NCBI GenBank assembly: GCA_022592445.1
Contig: JABYQR010000398.1
Location: forward strand, 1 to 39,612
Direction of reading: 5' to 3'
From: Cytidiella melzeri
Taxonomy: Eukaryota; Basidiomycota; Agaricomycetes; Polyporales; Irpicaceae
Length of the DNA: 39,612 nt
Part shown: piece after piece, positions 9,593 through 19,066 of the stretch
Numbering within the stretch: position 1 is the first letter of the stretch
How the letters are laid out: every line of letters begins with the position of its first letter
Program-made: the position numbers and the translations under genes
The notes under the pieces: generated by a model
What the model saw: only the letters and a program-made list of their open reading frames with translations
Told to the model about the DNA's origin: nothing
The model's database searches: none

Positions 9593-10545
9593 TCAGTGTG
9601 ATGTTCTTGAGATATCCAGACCGATGTGTTTGCCTTCATCCCAGCTAAGATCGTATGTAGATGGATAGATTGTGCAAAGGAAAGCGGGGTTGGTCTGGGT
9701 ATTGAATTCCCAAAAGTGCAAGCGCAGATCCGCGAAGAGTAAAGCTTTAATGACCCGGGGCGCTCCAGGGTTTTCTTTGTAGAAGCTGTCAATTGCTTCT
9801 TGACTATTCTTGAGGTTTTCTACTGGCTCCCAGCTATTGTGTCTGTCTGAATACCCTTTCCATGTGACAAGGAATTGCAATTTCTTCCATCGTCCATGTA
9901 CCCTGCTGTCTAGCACCTTCTCAACAACGTACTGCTCTTCTCCTTCTATTGCAATAGGATCAGGAGGTGGAGGTACGTCTTTGCCGTTGTTGTGCCAGGG
10001 ACTTAGACGGTTGATATGGAAGACGGGGTGGATTCGGAGATAGCTGGGTAGATCGAGTTTGTAGTCAAGATTGCCAATACGCTCGATGACCTTGTACGGG
10101 CCGAGTTGTCAAGGACCAAGCTTAGGGGTAGCCTGGTGGATCTGGACGTTCTTAGCGTTCAGCCAGATCATGTCCCCTACTTGGAAGACGCGTGGAGAGC
10201 GCTTCTCAGATTTGTAGAGTTGCTTCATCTTTTCTTTGCTTAGACAAAGAGCTGCTTTGGTCTCTTTGCGTACTCGGGCCATGTTGTCAAGGCGCTCATC
10301 AAGCGACGGGATATTGCTTCGCTTGCCAACTGGTATGGTAAAGTTGAGGCAGTATCCATAGATGACTTCAAACAGCGTTTGATAGTTACCTGCATGTTCT
10401 TGCGAGTTAAGTGCAAACTCAGCCGCCGGCAGATGATCAACCCAGTTGTCTTGTCATTGCTGACAGAATAGATGCAGGTACTGTTCAATATCCTGGTTTT
10501 TGTGTTCGGCTTTGCTATTTCCTTGCGGATGATAGACAGTTGTCA
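9593..10545 (-). pseudogene. pol: Integrase C-terminal half and chromodomain of element B
   Basis: Minus-strand frame starting near 10545 with FLTTVYHPQGNSKAEHKNQD, equivalent to the TTAYHPQTDGQTERVNQ stretch of element A. It then reads VDHLPAAEFALNSQEHAG (catalytic Glu region), the linker AALCLSKEKMKQLYKSEKR, the GPF-like module ([20 protein letters not shown] and [13 protein letters not shown]) and a chromodomain ([20 protein letters not shown], then [20 protein letters not shown]). Two in-frame TGA codons (10454-10456 and 10110-10112) interrupt otherwise continuous frame; both fall where arginine is expected, the latter in a KLxPRRLGPF-like motif. The two catalytic Asp residues are deleted. 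Confidence 0.9.
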
Positions 10546-10597
10546 GGAACACGTGTCTTTAGGCACTAGACAGGAACGTGTGTCTTTAGGCACTAGA
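10544..10597. repeat. 27-bp tandem duplication at the deletion junction of element B
   Basis: Two adjacent units, CAGGAACACGTGTCTTTAGG+CACTAGA and CAGGAACGTGTGTCTTTAGG+CACTAGA, differ at few positions. They lie exactly where integrase coding gives way to the 5' leader, so the repeat may be a by-product of the internal deletion. Confidence 0.85.
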
Positions 10598-10739
10598 CAA
10601 CATGTAGGGGGTGAAAACGGACGACGTAAGCATAGCTCAACGGTATGAGAAGACCGGAGACGTACTCGTCAAACAGGAATAAACTTTTTAAAACGGAGGG
10701 AATGGGGGACCCAGAATTTTCACAACAATCTTGACCTAA

Positions 10740-11426
10740 TGTCACAGAGACACAGCTCGACACAGCAACTAGGGACACAAAGTGGAAGACGTTGACGAGG
10801 TTGTGGCAGGCGTGTAGCACAATGCTCTCGCCAACTATGAACCTTATGCAGGTATCTAGCCCAGTAAAGACCAAGAGGTCGAAACGGGGGCTAGGAGCGT
10901 ACATGCAGCTGTATATATAGACTTCAGGGACCTGTGCACAGACCATGTTGAGGGCAGGCTTTGCAAGAAGCCGTGTGAACAAAGAACAAAAGAACTACCT
11001 AAAGGAGAACAATAGCTATTGTCTAGACCTTGCCAAGAACTCTACTCGTGTGAGAATCTATCTAAAAGGAGACCAACTATTGTATTCCATTCCCACACCT
11101 GTGAGAACATCCTTCCATAAAGAGAACAATAGGGAAAGAACAAAAGGAGTCCATGTGAATGGTATCTATGACGTCAAACCCTAGCTATGGGCTGAGCCAT
11201 GTGGTTGTAGCCATTTGGTCTTACATACGCTGAGTCACACGCCAGTGGGATGTAGCAGCCAGTAATGTGACAATGTAGAGTGTCTAAGTGGCGTGATACG
11301 GGCGCTTAATAGATGTGCAAGGGGTTTGTGCAAAGAGGATTGCAACCGGGTTGTAGCCTCAGGTTTTAAAGATAAAAACAAGAGGTAAATTGCAAAAAAA
11401 AATGGCTAGTCGGGCCATCCACAACA
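10740..11426 (-). repeat. 5' LTR of element B
   Basis: A 687-bp LTR; on the minus strand it runs from TGTTGTGGATGGCCCGAC (11426) to TCTGTGACA (10740). A TATA box lies near 10915 (CTATATATACAG on minus). After its end (minus) come a short spacer and TGGGTCCCCC, a possible primer-binding region. It aligns with the copies at 7608-9427 (outer parts) and 29978-30734. Confidence 0.88.
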
Positions 11427-11877
11427 GGCTTCTTCTTCAGGCTGTTGAGGTTGCACTCATCCGTGTTATGTGCTTTCAACTTATGGATGTGGCAGAACTT
11501 CTCCGACTTTTCAGTTGAGTTCATCTCTTTGCCCTTGCCCTTGTTCCGCTTGTTGCCTTCTTCTTCTTCTTCTTATCCGCAGCATCCACCTCCATAGGCG
11601 TAGACATATCCTTCTCCTTTGCAAAAATCTGGCCCTGCGCTTTCTCAGGATATACCTTCTTGTGGATTTCCAACAAGAGGTCGAGGAATTGAGGCCATGT
11701 GGTAGGGATTTGATTTTCAACTTTGCCAATCATGACAAGCCTCATGTCCTTCTCGATGATGTGCTTGAGCTTGTGAATAAGCAAGTTGTCCTCATAACCA
11801 GTAAGCCTGCCAAGCGTACAGAAGTGTTCTGCATACTTGACAAAGTTCTTGTGTGCCAGATCCGTGTTATTGAACAA
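11427..11877 (-). pseudogene. gag: Ty3-type gag fragment with zinc-knuckle-like end
   Basis: On the minus strand a frame reads AEHFCTLGRLTGYEDNLLIH, then IEKDMRLVMIGK and TTWPQFLDLLLEIHKKVYPE. This has the spacing of the capsid-like helix bundle of fungal Ty3 Gag (LxxxGLPxxI...W...). A lysine-rich tract (ADKKKKKKATSG) follows, and after a frameshift KFCHIHKLKAHNTDEC, a knuckle-like Cys/His cluster found in basidiomycete Gag proteins. It abuts LTR B at 11426 and an LTR B scrap at 11885, and lacks both ends. It may be the flank into which element B inserted. Confidence 0.65.
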
Positions 11878-11884
11878 GGCGTTA

Positions 11885-12271
11885 TTCTCTCACAAGTAGA
11901 GGTCTTTGCAGAGTCCAGGCAATAGCTATTGTTCTCCGTTAGGTAGTTCTTCTGTTCTTCGTTCACACGGCTTATTGCAAAGCCTGCATTTGATATGGTC
12001 TGTGCGCAGGTCCCTCAAGTCTATATCCACTGCTGCATGTACGCTTCTAGCTCCCCATCTCAACCTCTTGGTCTTTACTGGGCTAGGTAAGCAAACCCCC
12101 TCTGTACTACATAGCTGGTAGTCAGAATACTAACCTTGGTCTTGACTGGGATAGCAACTTTAAAAAAGTCTGATAGCTGGTGAAAGTATTGCGCTCCACA
12201 CCTGCCACCACCTCCTCGTTATTTTCTACTTCGTGTCCCTGTTTGTCACGTCGAGCCCTGTCTCTGTGTCA
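11885..12271 (+). repeat. Truncated LTR B, 3' part
   Basis: From TATTCTCTCACAAGTAGAGG to CTCTGTGTCA the sequence follows the plus-strand copy at 30345-30734, including AGTTCTTCTGTTCTTCGTTC and the CTTGGTCTTTACTGGGCTAG direct repeats. The first half of the LTR is missing and gag-like sequence replaces it. The 3' end at 12271 is clean and joins repeat family D. Confidence 0.88.
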
Positions 12272-12510
12272 CTCTCAACAGTTAATCACCAAAGCATTGG
12301 TAAATGTCCTCTCACAAGTTGAAGAGATTGAGATACTCATAGATTGTTTGACTGTACCATTCACATTGTATATGCACACTATGTATATTATCTAGCATTA
12401 TCCCTCTTCCCTTCTGCTGACCTTCCTATGCCTCTCTCACCCTTCCTAACCCTATCCCCTCGTAGCCCATGTCCCATCTCTGTCTTTTTCCCTTTGAATG
12501 CCTGATGTCG
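12272..12510 (+). repeat. Dispersed repeat family D, copy 1
   Basis: The stretch AACAGTTAATCACCAAAGCA, AGTTGAAGAGATTGAG, ACTGTACCATTCACAT and ATGCCTCTCTCACCCTTCC recurs in reverse complement between about 33650 and 33985 in the same order. The copies are diverged with indels. No coding capacity is seen; the pyrimidine-rich middle resembles a promoter or LTR U5, but no family was recognised. Confidence 0.65.
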
Positions 12511-13034
12511 GAGAATTTGAAAGCACCTCCCGAGCCATCCAGATAGGTAGATGAGATGATAGGCGCGCAGCTCCTCCAGAGGGGATCTGAATGACATCCG
12601 GAGAAGATAGTGAACTTCTAGAGACAATCAGTTCTTGAGATAATCTCATACCCTCTAGATGTCCCGCCCACCCTCTAGTGAGATTGATCTCCTTTATTGC
12701 GCGTCATCTCCAGCTTGATGTATCTTGATACCGTCACGACTGCTAGACACCTCCAGAGGGCATTGCAGACTACATAGTGCTAGTAATCAACTCTAGACAA
12801 CAGTATTATACATTCTTGTTATTGCATTACACTTACTTCACAGACTCTTCAATGCTGATTACTTATTTTCTTTACTTACTCACTTGATTTACTATTGACT
12901 TTTTGCTTACCGCATTAGATTGTCTTACACCTCTTAGTTATCCAGCTTAATATCAGTATCACAACATTGGGATGGAGTTTATTATCATACGTGCTAACCC
13001 ATCATTGATTATACTTACTAGTACTGATAGAATA
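12511..13034. other. Unassigned AT-rich sequence
   Basis: No supported gene or repeat match. It has several CTCTAGA/CCTCTAG words (12615-12800) and ends in AT-rich sequence with scattered TTACTTACTC-type words. Confidence 0.5.
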
Positions 13035-13037
13035 AAT

Positions 13038-13140
13038 GCGCCTACACGGATTCGAACTCGCGCACGGAGTATTAGTAACAGTCATTAGAAAGCGTGTATA
13101 GAGAACCATAGAGCAGCCGCCAAAACTGCTACGCTATAAC
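13038..13140 (-). other. tRNA-like (possibly SINE-type) remnant
   Basis: On the minus strand, GAGTTCGAATCCGTG holds a near-perfect internal B box (GGTTCGANTCC). About 35-40 bases upstream is CTTTCTAATGAC, an anticodon-loop-like TTCTAA, and further up GGCGGCTGCTCTATGGTTC, which could be an A-box/D-arm region. The T stem and acceptor stem do not pair, so it is not a functional tRNA. A degenerate tRNA-Arg(TCT)-like gene or a tRNA-derived SINE head would explain it. Confidence 0.25.
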
Positions 13141-13401
13141 ACCATACATAGTGTATAACAAAGATGTCTATCTTACCAAACTTACTTCCCTTATTATAAT
13201 AAGCTCTGCGTCCTATACGCACTAATACCCAATCAAACACTTGCGCCAGGTTGCTCTCATTGCAAAGATGTGTGCCGTAGCTTGATGAGCAGGTCATAGT
13301 GAACGGTAGCCGTGTATATCATTGAAAAATCAAGAAGCGAGTAGAATATTTTACAATGTCACTGAACTCAGCGTAAACAACTCGAGTATCTCCTGGATCT
13401 C

Positions 13402-14245
13402 CTACGGTTTCTTGCATGTGGAGCATCGGGTTACAATGTGCTCTTCCCCAGCCGCCGCACCTGTAGCGCAAGCAATTGTAGTCGCTTTTTTCCCGCGCTT
13501 CTGTTGAGTAGCAGGCTCATCTGTTGGGAGTGACTCATTCATCAGCTCAACACCATCAGATATGGCCAAAGACCCTCAAGGAGGACCGAGTCCAGGGGGA
13601 GCCAGCAAAACAGCAGGCACATCAGGAGAGGAGCGAAGGTGGACAGCAGGGGCTCCTGGACACACAACTCTGCCTACCGGCTCAGCGGGAGGAGTCTCGC
13701 AAGGGGTAAACGGTACAGCGTCAGGTTCACAAGCTCGGCCGGATACTGAGCAAGGAAGGCATAATGTGGGCTGCATCAACACTGAACGAGGAGCAGCATG
13801 TCCAGGAGCCAGAGATGGCAGGCGAGGGGGAAGAGCAGCTGGAGCCAGAGAGTGGGGACGGGGACGAGCAGGGGCAGCGGAAGCCACCAACGGTGAAGAA
13901 GGGACTTGGGGGGGAAGAGGTCAGTCAGCGATGGTTGGGGAAGACGGGGATGGACTGCGAGAGGCAGTTTCAATGCCAACGTCACCAAACATGGCCTCAA
14001 TCTCCATGTTTTGAGCGTTGATATTGTTGTTTGGCGCGGCAGGACCTGTGTCTGGTATGTTGGCGCTATCTTTTCCGAACACTTCCTTGTTCATCCATAC
14101 AATCAGTAGCTTGGTACCACGGGACTTTGTGTGGAGAAGCTTCACATAACAATCGAAGAGCAACTGGTAATTGTAGGTGACAGATTTTGTCGAGCTTGCA
14201 ACCGTGAAGCTATCGTTGATACACCCGGAAATTGGCTAGGCGCGG
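13402..14245 (-). pseudogene. Broken hypothetical ORF, Pro/Ser-rich
   Basis: Read on the minus strand in three frames joined by frameshifts: TYNYQLLFDCYVKLLHTKSR and GTKLLIVWMNKEVF (14245-14090), AQNMEIEAMFGDVGIETASR (near 14000), then a long Pro/Ala/Ser-rich part (SAAPARPRPHSLAPAALPPR, 13890-13580), then DEPATQQKRGKKATTIACAT and a C-terminal end RCSTCKKP before a stop at 13402. The compositional bias and orderly frame changes favour a decayed gene over noise. I do not recognise the family; its HTKSRGTKLLIxWMN motif recalls uncharacterised agaricomycete ORFs that occur with transposons. The overlapping plus-strand frames are GC-rich mirrors. Confidence 0.45.
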
Positions 14246-14317
14246 AGACCCGGCAGCAGCCCGCCATTTGCGCGGCCCGCGTCATCCTGAGCAGCAAATC
14301 CCTCCACTTTCCCAGTG

Positions 14318-14400
14318 TCACGGGCACGAGGAGTCCACCACGGGCACAAGGAGTTCACCAAGGTCACGAGGAGTTTGCCGAGGATCCGAGGACTTGACAA
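14318..14400. repeat. ~21-bp imperfect tandem repeat
   Basis: Units of the form GGCACGAGGAGTCCACCACG, GGCACAAGGAGTTCACCAAG, GTCACGAGGAGTTTGCCGAG follow each other, with a shorter decayed unit after them. Confidence 0.7.
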
Positions 14401-14971
14401 GGAGCAGCAACACGCTGGAAACATCCGAGGCCAAGGACTCGCACCAAACTCTGACTCACAGACACGCCCCTTTTGCATCGGAGCATGGGCCGGCCAGCCA
14501 CCAAGTGTTTGGAACACGGGTCGGACCAACGGTAGAAGAAACTTGACGTGCAAACCCAGTTTCAGGAAGACTCCTATCACGCCACGCTGTGCAACTCCTG
14601 GACGGCGCCTCATCACCTGCTTGCAACGGTTGGCGCCTCTTCAGCGCAAGGGCGCGCGCCGCTACTCCGCGTCGACCAACGCTGTGTCCTGCCGGGCGTT
14701 GACTCGCTGGACATTTTGCCTCCGCAGACGGAAGTATTCCGCACCCTGTTTCCTCGCTCTCGCGTTTGGATTTAGGACATAGAAGGAAAGGTTTAGGAGA
14801 GGGTCTTTAGGGTACATAAAAAGCTGTTGCTTGTACTGCGTAGAAAAAAAATCAATCCCCACCCCAGTTTCCAGAGTTCACTTTACGCTTTGCGTTCGCG
14901 TTGAGGGAGTCTCTTCGCGCCCATAGCTGCAGCTTTTTCTGTGTTGTCTCACTGCGACTTCTTTCCCGTTT

Positions 14972-15499
14972 ATGTCAGCTGCGTCTACCAACGACAACCC
15001 GCCTCAAGTCTGCCACTACTGTCCCACCGTTCCCCACCTACCTGACGGTCGCTGCCCTTACCGCCCGCGCCCGCGCGAGGTTCTACGCCGTTACCCCATC
15101 ATCCCCGCGCCCACGCCGCCGCCAGAACCCTCAGCAGCGCCTACGGTCTCTCCTGCGAGATCAACCCCTAAATCACCCTCGCCAGCGTCGTCCATCGCCT
15201 CCGTCGCGGACTCGCTTGATAACTGTTTCTATTGCGACACCCAGAGCGATCACCCAATTCCCCTACGTTCAGGACCTTTTGTCCCGCTTGACTGCGATCG
15301 CCCGCGCGTGCCGCACCCGGATTGTTGGCTGTCCCCAGACTTTGAAGGCGAGGACCACGAGTGCGAACTAGTGCAGTTCAATCTTACCAGCTCTACCAAC
15401 GTCGTTGTTGGCCACGCATTCGCCTGCAATACGCACCGCCGTTCGGGAAGTGTTGTTCTACACTACCGCCCCCGCGCGCAGTTTGTCGAGTCAATTTGA
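14972..15499 (+). CDS. Hypothetical Cys-rich 175-aa protein
   Basis: An intact frame from ATG at 14972 to TGA at 15497. Residues 14-28 hold CHYCPTVPHLPDGRC, residues 85-88 CFYC, and further Cys occur in LDCDRP, HPDCW, HECEL and FACNTH, a spacing that could bind zinc in two modules. Between them is a Pro/Ser-rich linker (residues 38-75). The C-terminal part (VVVGHAFACNTHRRSGSVVL) looks like a folded beta segment. A TATA-like CATAAAAAG lies at 14814-14822, about 150 bp upstream, and the leader is pyrimidine-rich, as in expressed fungal genes. Codons are strikingly G/C-ending compared with the neighbours. No family was recognised; it may be a mobile-element accessory gene or a domesticated ORF. 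Confidence 0.55.
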   Translation: MSAASTNDNPPQVCHYCPTVPHLPDGRCPYRPRPREVLRRYPIIPAPTPPPEPSAAPTVSPARSTPKSPSPASSIASVADSLDNCFYCDTQSDHPIPLRSGPFVPLDCDRPRVPHPDCWLSPDFEGEDHECELVQFNLTSSTNVVVGHAFACNTHRRSGSVVLHYRPRAQFVESI

Positions 15500-16141
15500 C
15501 TGTGATCTCACATAGCCTTGCGCTGCAACCCGCGCTCCATTAGTTTATCTTCCTCTACGGTTCCTTTCGGCTTTGTTACACTGCGTTTACTTTTTAAACT
15601 GCGTTATTTTACTGTGTTACTGTGTTGCGTTTCACCTTCACTGCGTTGAGCTTACTGCGTTCACTTTCACTGCGCCCGCATTTTACAGCAACTTCTTCAT
15701 CTTCACCAGCGACCGCGTTTTGTGTTCGAGATTCATATTGCGCCTGTGTTTATCTTCTGCGTCTCTCCACGTGCTGTTTTCCTACAAGTCGCGACATCTC
15801 CCGCGCGTTCTCCTTAGCCGCGCTAAAATTCTTTCGCTTTCACCACGCCGACTTTCCCTTTTGCCTGCGATACGCGTGGTAGTTGCCCGTTTAACTCCCT
15901 TCATATAAATTTTATCACAAAATCCTTGTCGCTCTTTTAGCACAGGTAAAACTAGGACTCTAAGACCACCTTGCACACTTTAACACTTCCGCGCTTCCGC
16001 ACCTTTACACTTCTATTGCCACTTCGTGGTTGGTGTTGTTGTCATTAAGGTTGTTCTTAGTTTGAAGCGTGACTCAGTGTCTCATCGTCACCGGACACAA
16101 GATAAATGAGCTATGAGAATGCAATCAGCCAATGAATTGGC
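15500..16141. other. Pyrimidine-rich non-coding region with ACTGCGTT words
   Basis: After the Cys-rich ORF, the words CTGCGTTTA, CTGCGTTAT, CTGTGTTACTGTGTTGCG, CTGCGTTGAG and ACTGCGTTCAC recur between 15580 and 15675, a loose ~15-20 bp periodicity. Frames through it on both strands are of low complexity, and I support no gene here. Confidence 0.5.
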
Positions 16142-17319
16142 CTAAAACGTTGAATTACTTACAACAGTGGCTGCAAATGCAATCAAACCAGGCGTAACGC
16201 TTGTGATACCCCATTTGTGCGCCTTTGCAAGCGTATTCGAGTTTTCTTTGATGGATACTATACCAAGAATACCGGATTTGATAACCTAGTAAAGCAGAAA
16301 ATTAGATACAACATGTGTAATTGTAGCAAGTATCACATATGTAGACAATCCTTTTGGTTTTGAATAACCATGCCAATTGGCCTGGTCGATCATCAGGGAA
16401 AAGGATGTCGGGGTAGAGGTGGTTAGCGTTCTGCAGACCTATTGCCTGCAGGGCTTTGCAGGCCTTGCGTGCTGCAGCCGTTCCGACTGACTCGCTATTG
16501 ACACCAAGGGAGCTGAAAATATTCACAACATTCACAACGGCAGCATGTACAAACTTCGACTTTTCTTCGTGGACTACCTTGCAGAACTGACAACAGATCA
16601 GAAGCGATAGATGCATAGATATAGAACTCGTACTGCTCCGTGCAGCCAGTTTGCAAACCCTAAAATTGGCTTGACATCCGGGTTGGCTGCCAGGATATCC
16701 CACATCTCAGCTTGGTGTGCCTTCTCCTGTGACTCCGTGCTATCATAGCGTCTGGCCTCATCGACAACTGGACGGTGAACGCTCAGCATATCGCAGGTGA
16801 GTTTTGATGCCCAGGGCCAATAGAGAACAGCATATTTCTGTGTGCACTCCTGAACCTTTCTCTGTCGCAATCTGAGAAGAACAGCCTCAGGGTCGTTGTT
16901 GTCCTCCTGTGGTCGCAATCACCCCTTTTCACGTCTCTTGGTCAATCGTAAAGCATCTGCCAGCTCCCTTCTCTCCTGCTCACTCTGCTTGAGTCGCTTG
17001 TTCACCTCTGCAATTTGAATCTCGGCTTGAATTAGTGCCTACTCCAGACGTCAGTGTCATAGTTTAGTGGTGTGCAGACTGCTATGTGGCCTACCTGCAT
17101 AGCGTCTACACCAATAGTAGGCGGGACACCTGGACGGAGAGCCCAACAAAGCATGCTTACAGAGCTGGAGTGGCTGTTTCCACGAGAGTCAAGGTTCATC
17201 GCACGCATTTGCCCAGTCGGCAGGCCATCGTCAGAGACTTTGCTGTCTGACTGGTCATTGTCGTTGTTGTCGTTGTCGCTGCCGCCTTCATAGGACAAAT
17301 AGCTCAAGGCCTGCAACAT
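16142..17319 (-). pseudogene. Hypothetical multi-exon gene with N-terminal coiled coil
   Basis: ATG at 17319. Exon 1 is acidic and Asn/Asp-rich (GGSDNDNNDNDQSDSKVSDD) and ends at a GTAGGC donor near 17095. Exon 2 begins near 17036 with a coiled coil (ALIQAEIQIAEVNKRLKQSE). After an in-frame TGA at 16919-16921 it continues with LRLRQRKVQECTQKYAVLYW and MWDILAANPDVKPILGFANW. Exon 3 (from about 16588) reads FCKVVHEEKSKFVHAAVVNV and LYPDILFPDDRPGQLAWLFK. A last segment reads SGILGIVSIKENSNTLAKAH and ITSVTPGLIAFAATVV. Introns are 50-70 bp with GT-AG ends. The single stop at an expected Arg position makes it a probable pseudogene. It points the same way as the Plavaka transposase and could be a partner ORF; no family was recognised. 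Confidence 0.55.
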
Positions 17320-17387
17320 AGAATCAAGTCTGGAGAGGAAAGCCAGCGCGATACAACACTGAGGGTGGACAGTGTGGGCTCTTACTG

Positions 17388-17396
17388 GTTATATAC
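17388..17396 (-). promoter_or_regulatory. TATA box of the coiled-coil gene
   Basis: TATATAA on the minus strand about 70 bp upstream of the ATG at 17319, followed by a pyrimidine-rich leader (CACCCTCAGTG and TTTCCTCTCCAG). Suggests this gene had its own transcription start. Confidence 0.4.
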
Positions 17397-17569
17397 CAAT
17401 GCGCAAACACGACTGCTGATGATTTACGTCACCGTTATAGAACTAGTCTGCAGCTCTGGTAACTTGACTTTTGCAGGCGTGATGCACGCTGGAAATGCAT
17501 GAATACAGCTGTCAAAACAGTAAGAAACAAAACAACAAGAACAATACGTACATTACCTCAGTATCATTA

Positions 17570-17877
17570 GGCACCACTGAGCATTGTGAATATTCGATCT
17601 GCCTCATGTACTAACACTGGGAAACGTTGTGTTAGGAAAATCTATGGAAGAGTTGGAGGAATGTTACCTGATAGGACGTTTGCAGCAGCTGATGCATCGT
17701 TGGTGTTCCTGTGATACAAGGACCTATGAGGGAACGTCTGGGCAAACATCAGACAATGCAATCAAGCGTGGGTGAGCATTGCAGCTCACCAATCAAGAAC
17801 CCCTGCTCAATGAACATGGCCTCGAGAATGAGGCAGGCAAAGTCCGCGTGCATGCCCTCGTTGTGACTAATGAGCTC
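17570..17877 (-). pseudogene. Fragment of ribonucleotide reductase small subunit (class I R2)
   Basis: Minus strand 17877-17790 reads ELISHNEGMHADFACL, which matches the R2 signature ELISRDEGLHTDFACL that carries iron-ligand residues (here RD is changed to HN; the Glu and His remain). It then jumps to EAMFIEQGFLIG, the EAVxIEQxFL helix with its iron-ligand Glu; about 17 family residues between the two are missing. An intron-like GTGAGC follows, then SLIGPCITG (compare SLIGMN) and, after another intron, HEADRIFTMLSG (compare FVADRLLVxLG). The order and spacing fit only a decayed R2 gene. No start, N-terminal half or C-terminal tail is present. Confidence 0.6.
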
Positions 17878-18033
17878 CTTAGATGACACTCACCTATGGT
17901 CAGAAGACACAAGCGAGTAAGTCATAGAGTTGCAGGCAGCGTTGATGGTGAATGTGAAAGACGCTGTGGGAAGACACGTGTCGTGCTGAAACTGTTGCGA
18001 CAAAGTGCGTTGGTGGTTGCGGTGGCCTGAAAC

Positions 18034-18794
18034 TGACATGGATAGTCCAACAAAGACCAGATTTTTCCAATATTGTCACAAGTTTATTGCATTGGGCGCC
18101 TATCTAGAGCGCTTATTTTCCGGCTAGGAGTGTTACCGGACCTAACCCTAACCCGGGTAACGTGACATCCTACCTTATTTATCAATAGTCCAGACCCAAA
18201 CCCTAGACTCCATCTGGAGTGGTTCCAGATCAACCTAGGCTATGGTTCTATTGTTCCTCTTCCATTGATAGGGATTCCCCAGGGATTCCCCCAGTTCTTA
18301 TTGTTCTATTGTCTTTTGACTATTGTCTTCTATCTATTGTTAGGGATTCCCCAGGGATTCCCCCAGTTGCTATTGTTCTATTGTTTCTATTTTATTGTTC
18401 TATGTACCCTGGTCCTTGACAGTTACTCAGGTCCTTGACAGTTACCCTGGTCCCTTATTGTTCTATTGTTACTCCAGCCCCACAGGTACTCCAGTCCCTA
18501 GTGTGGGAACTTGTGCACAGACCACCCAGCCACAGTATATATAGTAGACCTTACCCTCCCCAGCTCTGCATCGTGACCTCTCTGTCATTTGCACTGCTAG
18601 GTGAGTTACTGCAGGTAACTTAGTATCATACCATATTAACTCTGTCATTTGCACTGCTAGTATCCGGCCTCAGTGCTTGCTTGCCTGCTCATCATTGACT
18701 TTGACCTTGTTGTTGTCGTTGGAGATCCACCCCTTTCCTCTCTACTTCACTCCCTTTTTAGAGTTATCAGCATAGCAGCAGTTGCTCTGCAACA
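18034..18794 (+). repeat. Solo LTR, family E, copy 2
   Basis: A 761-bp block from TGACATGGATAGTCC to TCTGCAACA with a perfect duplication GAAAC at 18029-18033 and 18795-18799. It is the reverse complement of 604-1361. The order in this orientation is GCGCCTATCTAGAGCGCTTA near the start, TATATATAG near 18535, then a short direct repeat of CTCTGTCATTTGCACTGCTA (18580 and 18640). Orientation is inferred from similarity of layout to LTR A. Confidence 0.93.
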
Positions 18795-19066
18795 GAAACA
18801 GGGAGTTAGTGAATGATGAGCACGTACCAATTCGCAAAGGGCGATTTATACGGCCCTTTAAGTAGGTTGATGAGAGACAGCGCAGAGAGAGGTAAGCGAG
18901 AAGGATCTGGTATGAGACTATTAGTACGCATACGTGATAGGGAAAACAGAGTGTCAGTGTGTGTCTAAGAAGCTGCAAGATTAGTAGAAGAACACATAGC
19001 GGCAGAGATCAGCTTGGGATCGGTGACAACAGACAAGATTGAACTTACTTGTCTGGCCTTCAGGGG

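Larger units (their letters stand above)
7608..11426 (-). mobile_element. Internally deleted Ty3 chromovirus, element B
   Basis: Read on the minus strand: 5' LTR (11426-10740), about 140 bp of leader, an abrupt join to the C-terminal half of integrase, chromodomain, polypurine tract, 3' LTR (9427-7608). Gag, protease, RT and RNase H are missing, so it depends on helpers or is dead. Possible 5-bp duplications are GGGTT (7603-7607) and GGCTT (11427-11431), four of five matching. The 3' LTR is swollen to 1820 bp by foreign sequence (7981-9063). Confidence 0.85.

Noticed and set aside
10735..11431. LTR B at 10740-11426 as an independent solo LTR
   Set aside because: Its flanks CCTAA and GGCTT do not match, whereas GGGTT (7603) and GGCTT (11427) nearly do, which fits the two-LTR element B.
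13562..14014. Plus-strand Gly/Arg-rich frame of 150 residues opposite the broken minus ORF
   Set aside because: GC-rich mirror of the Pro/Ala-rich minus frame; composition is that of an antisense shadow, with no start context or motif.
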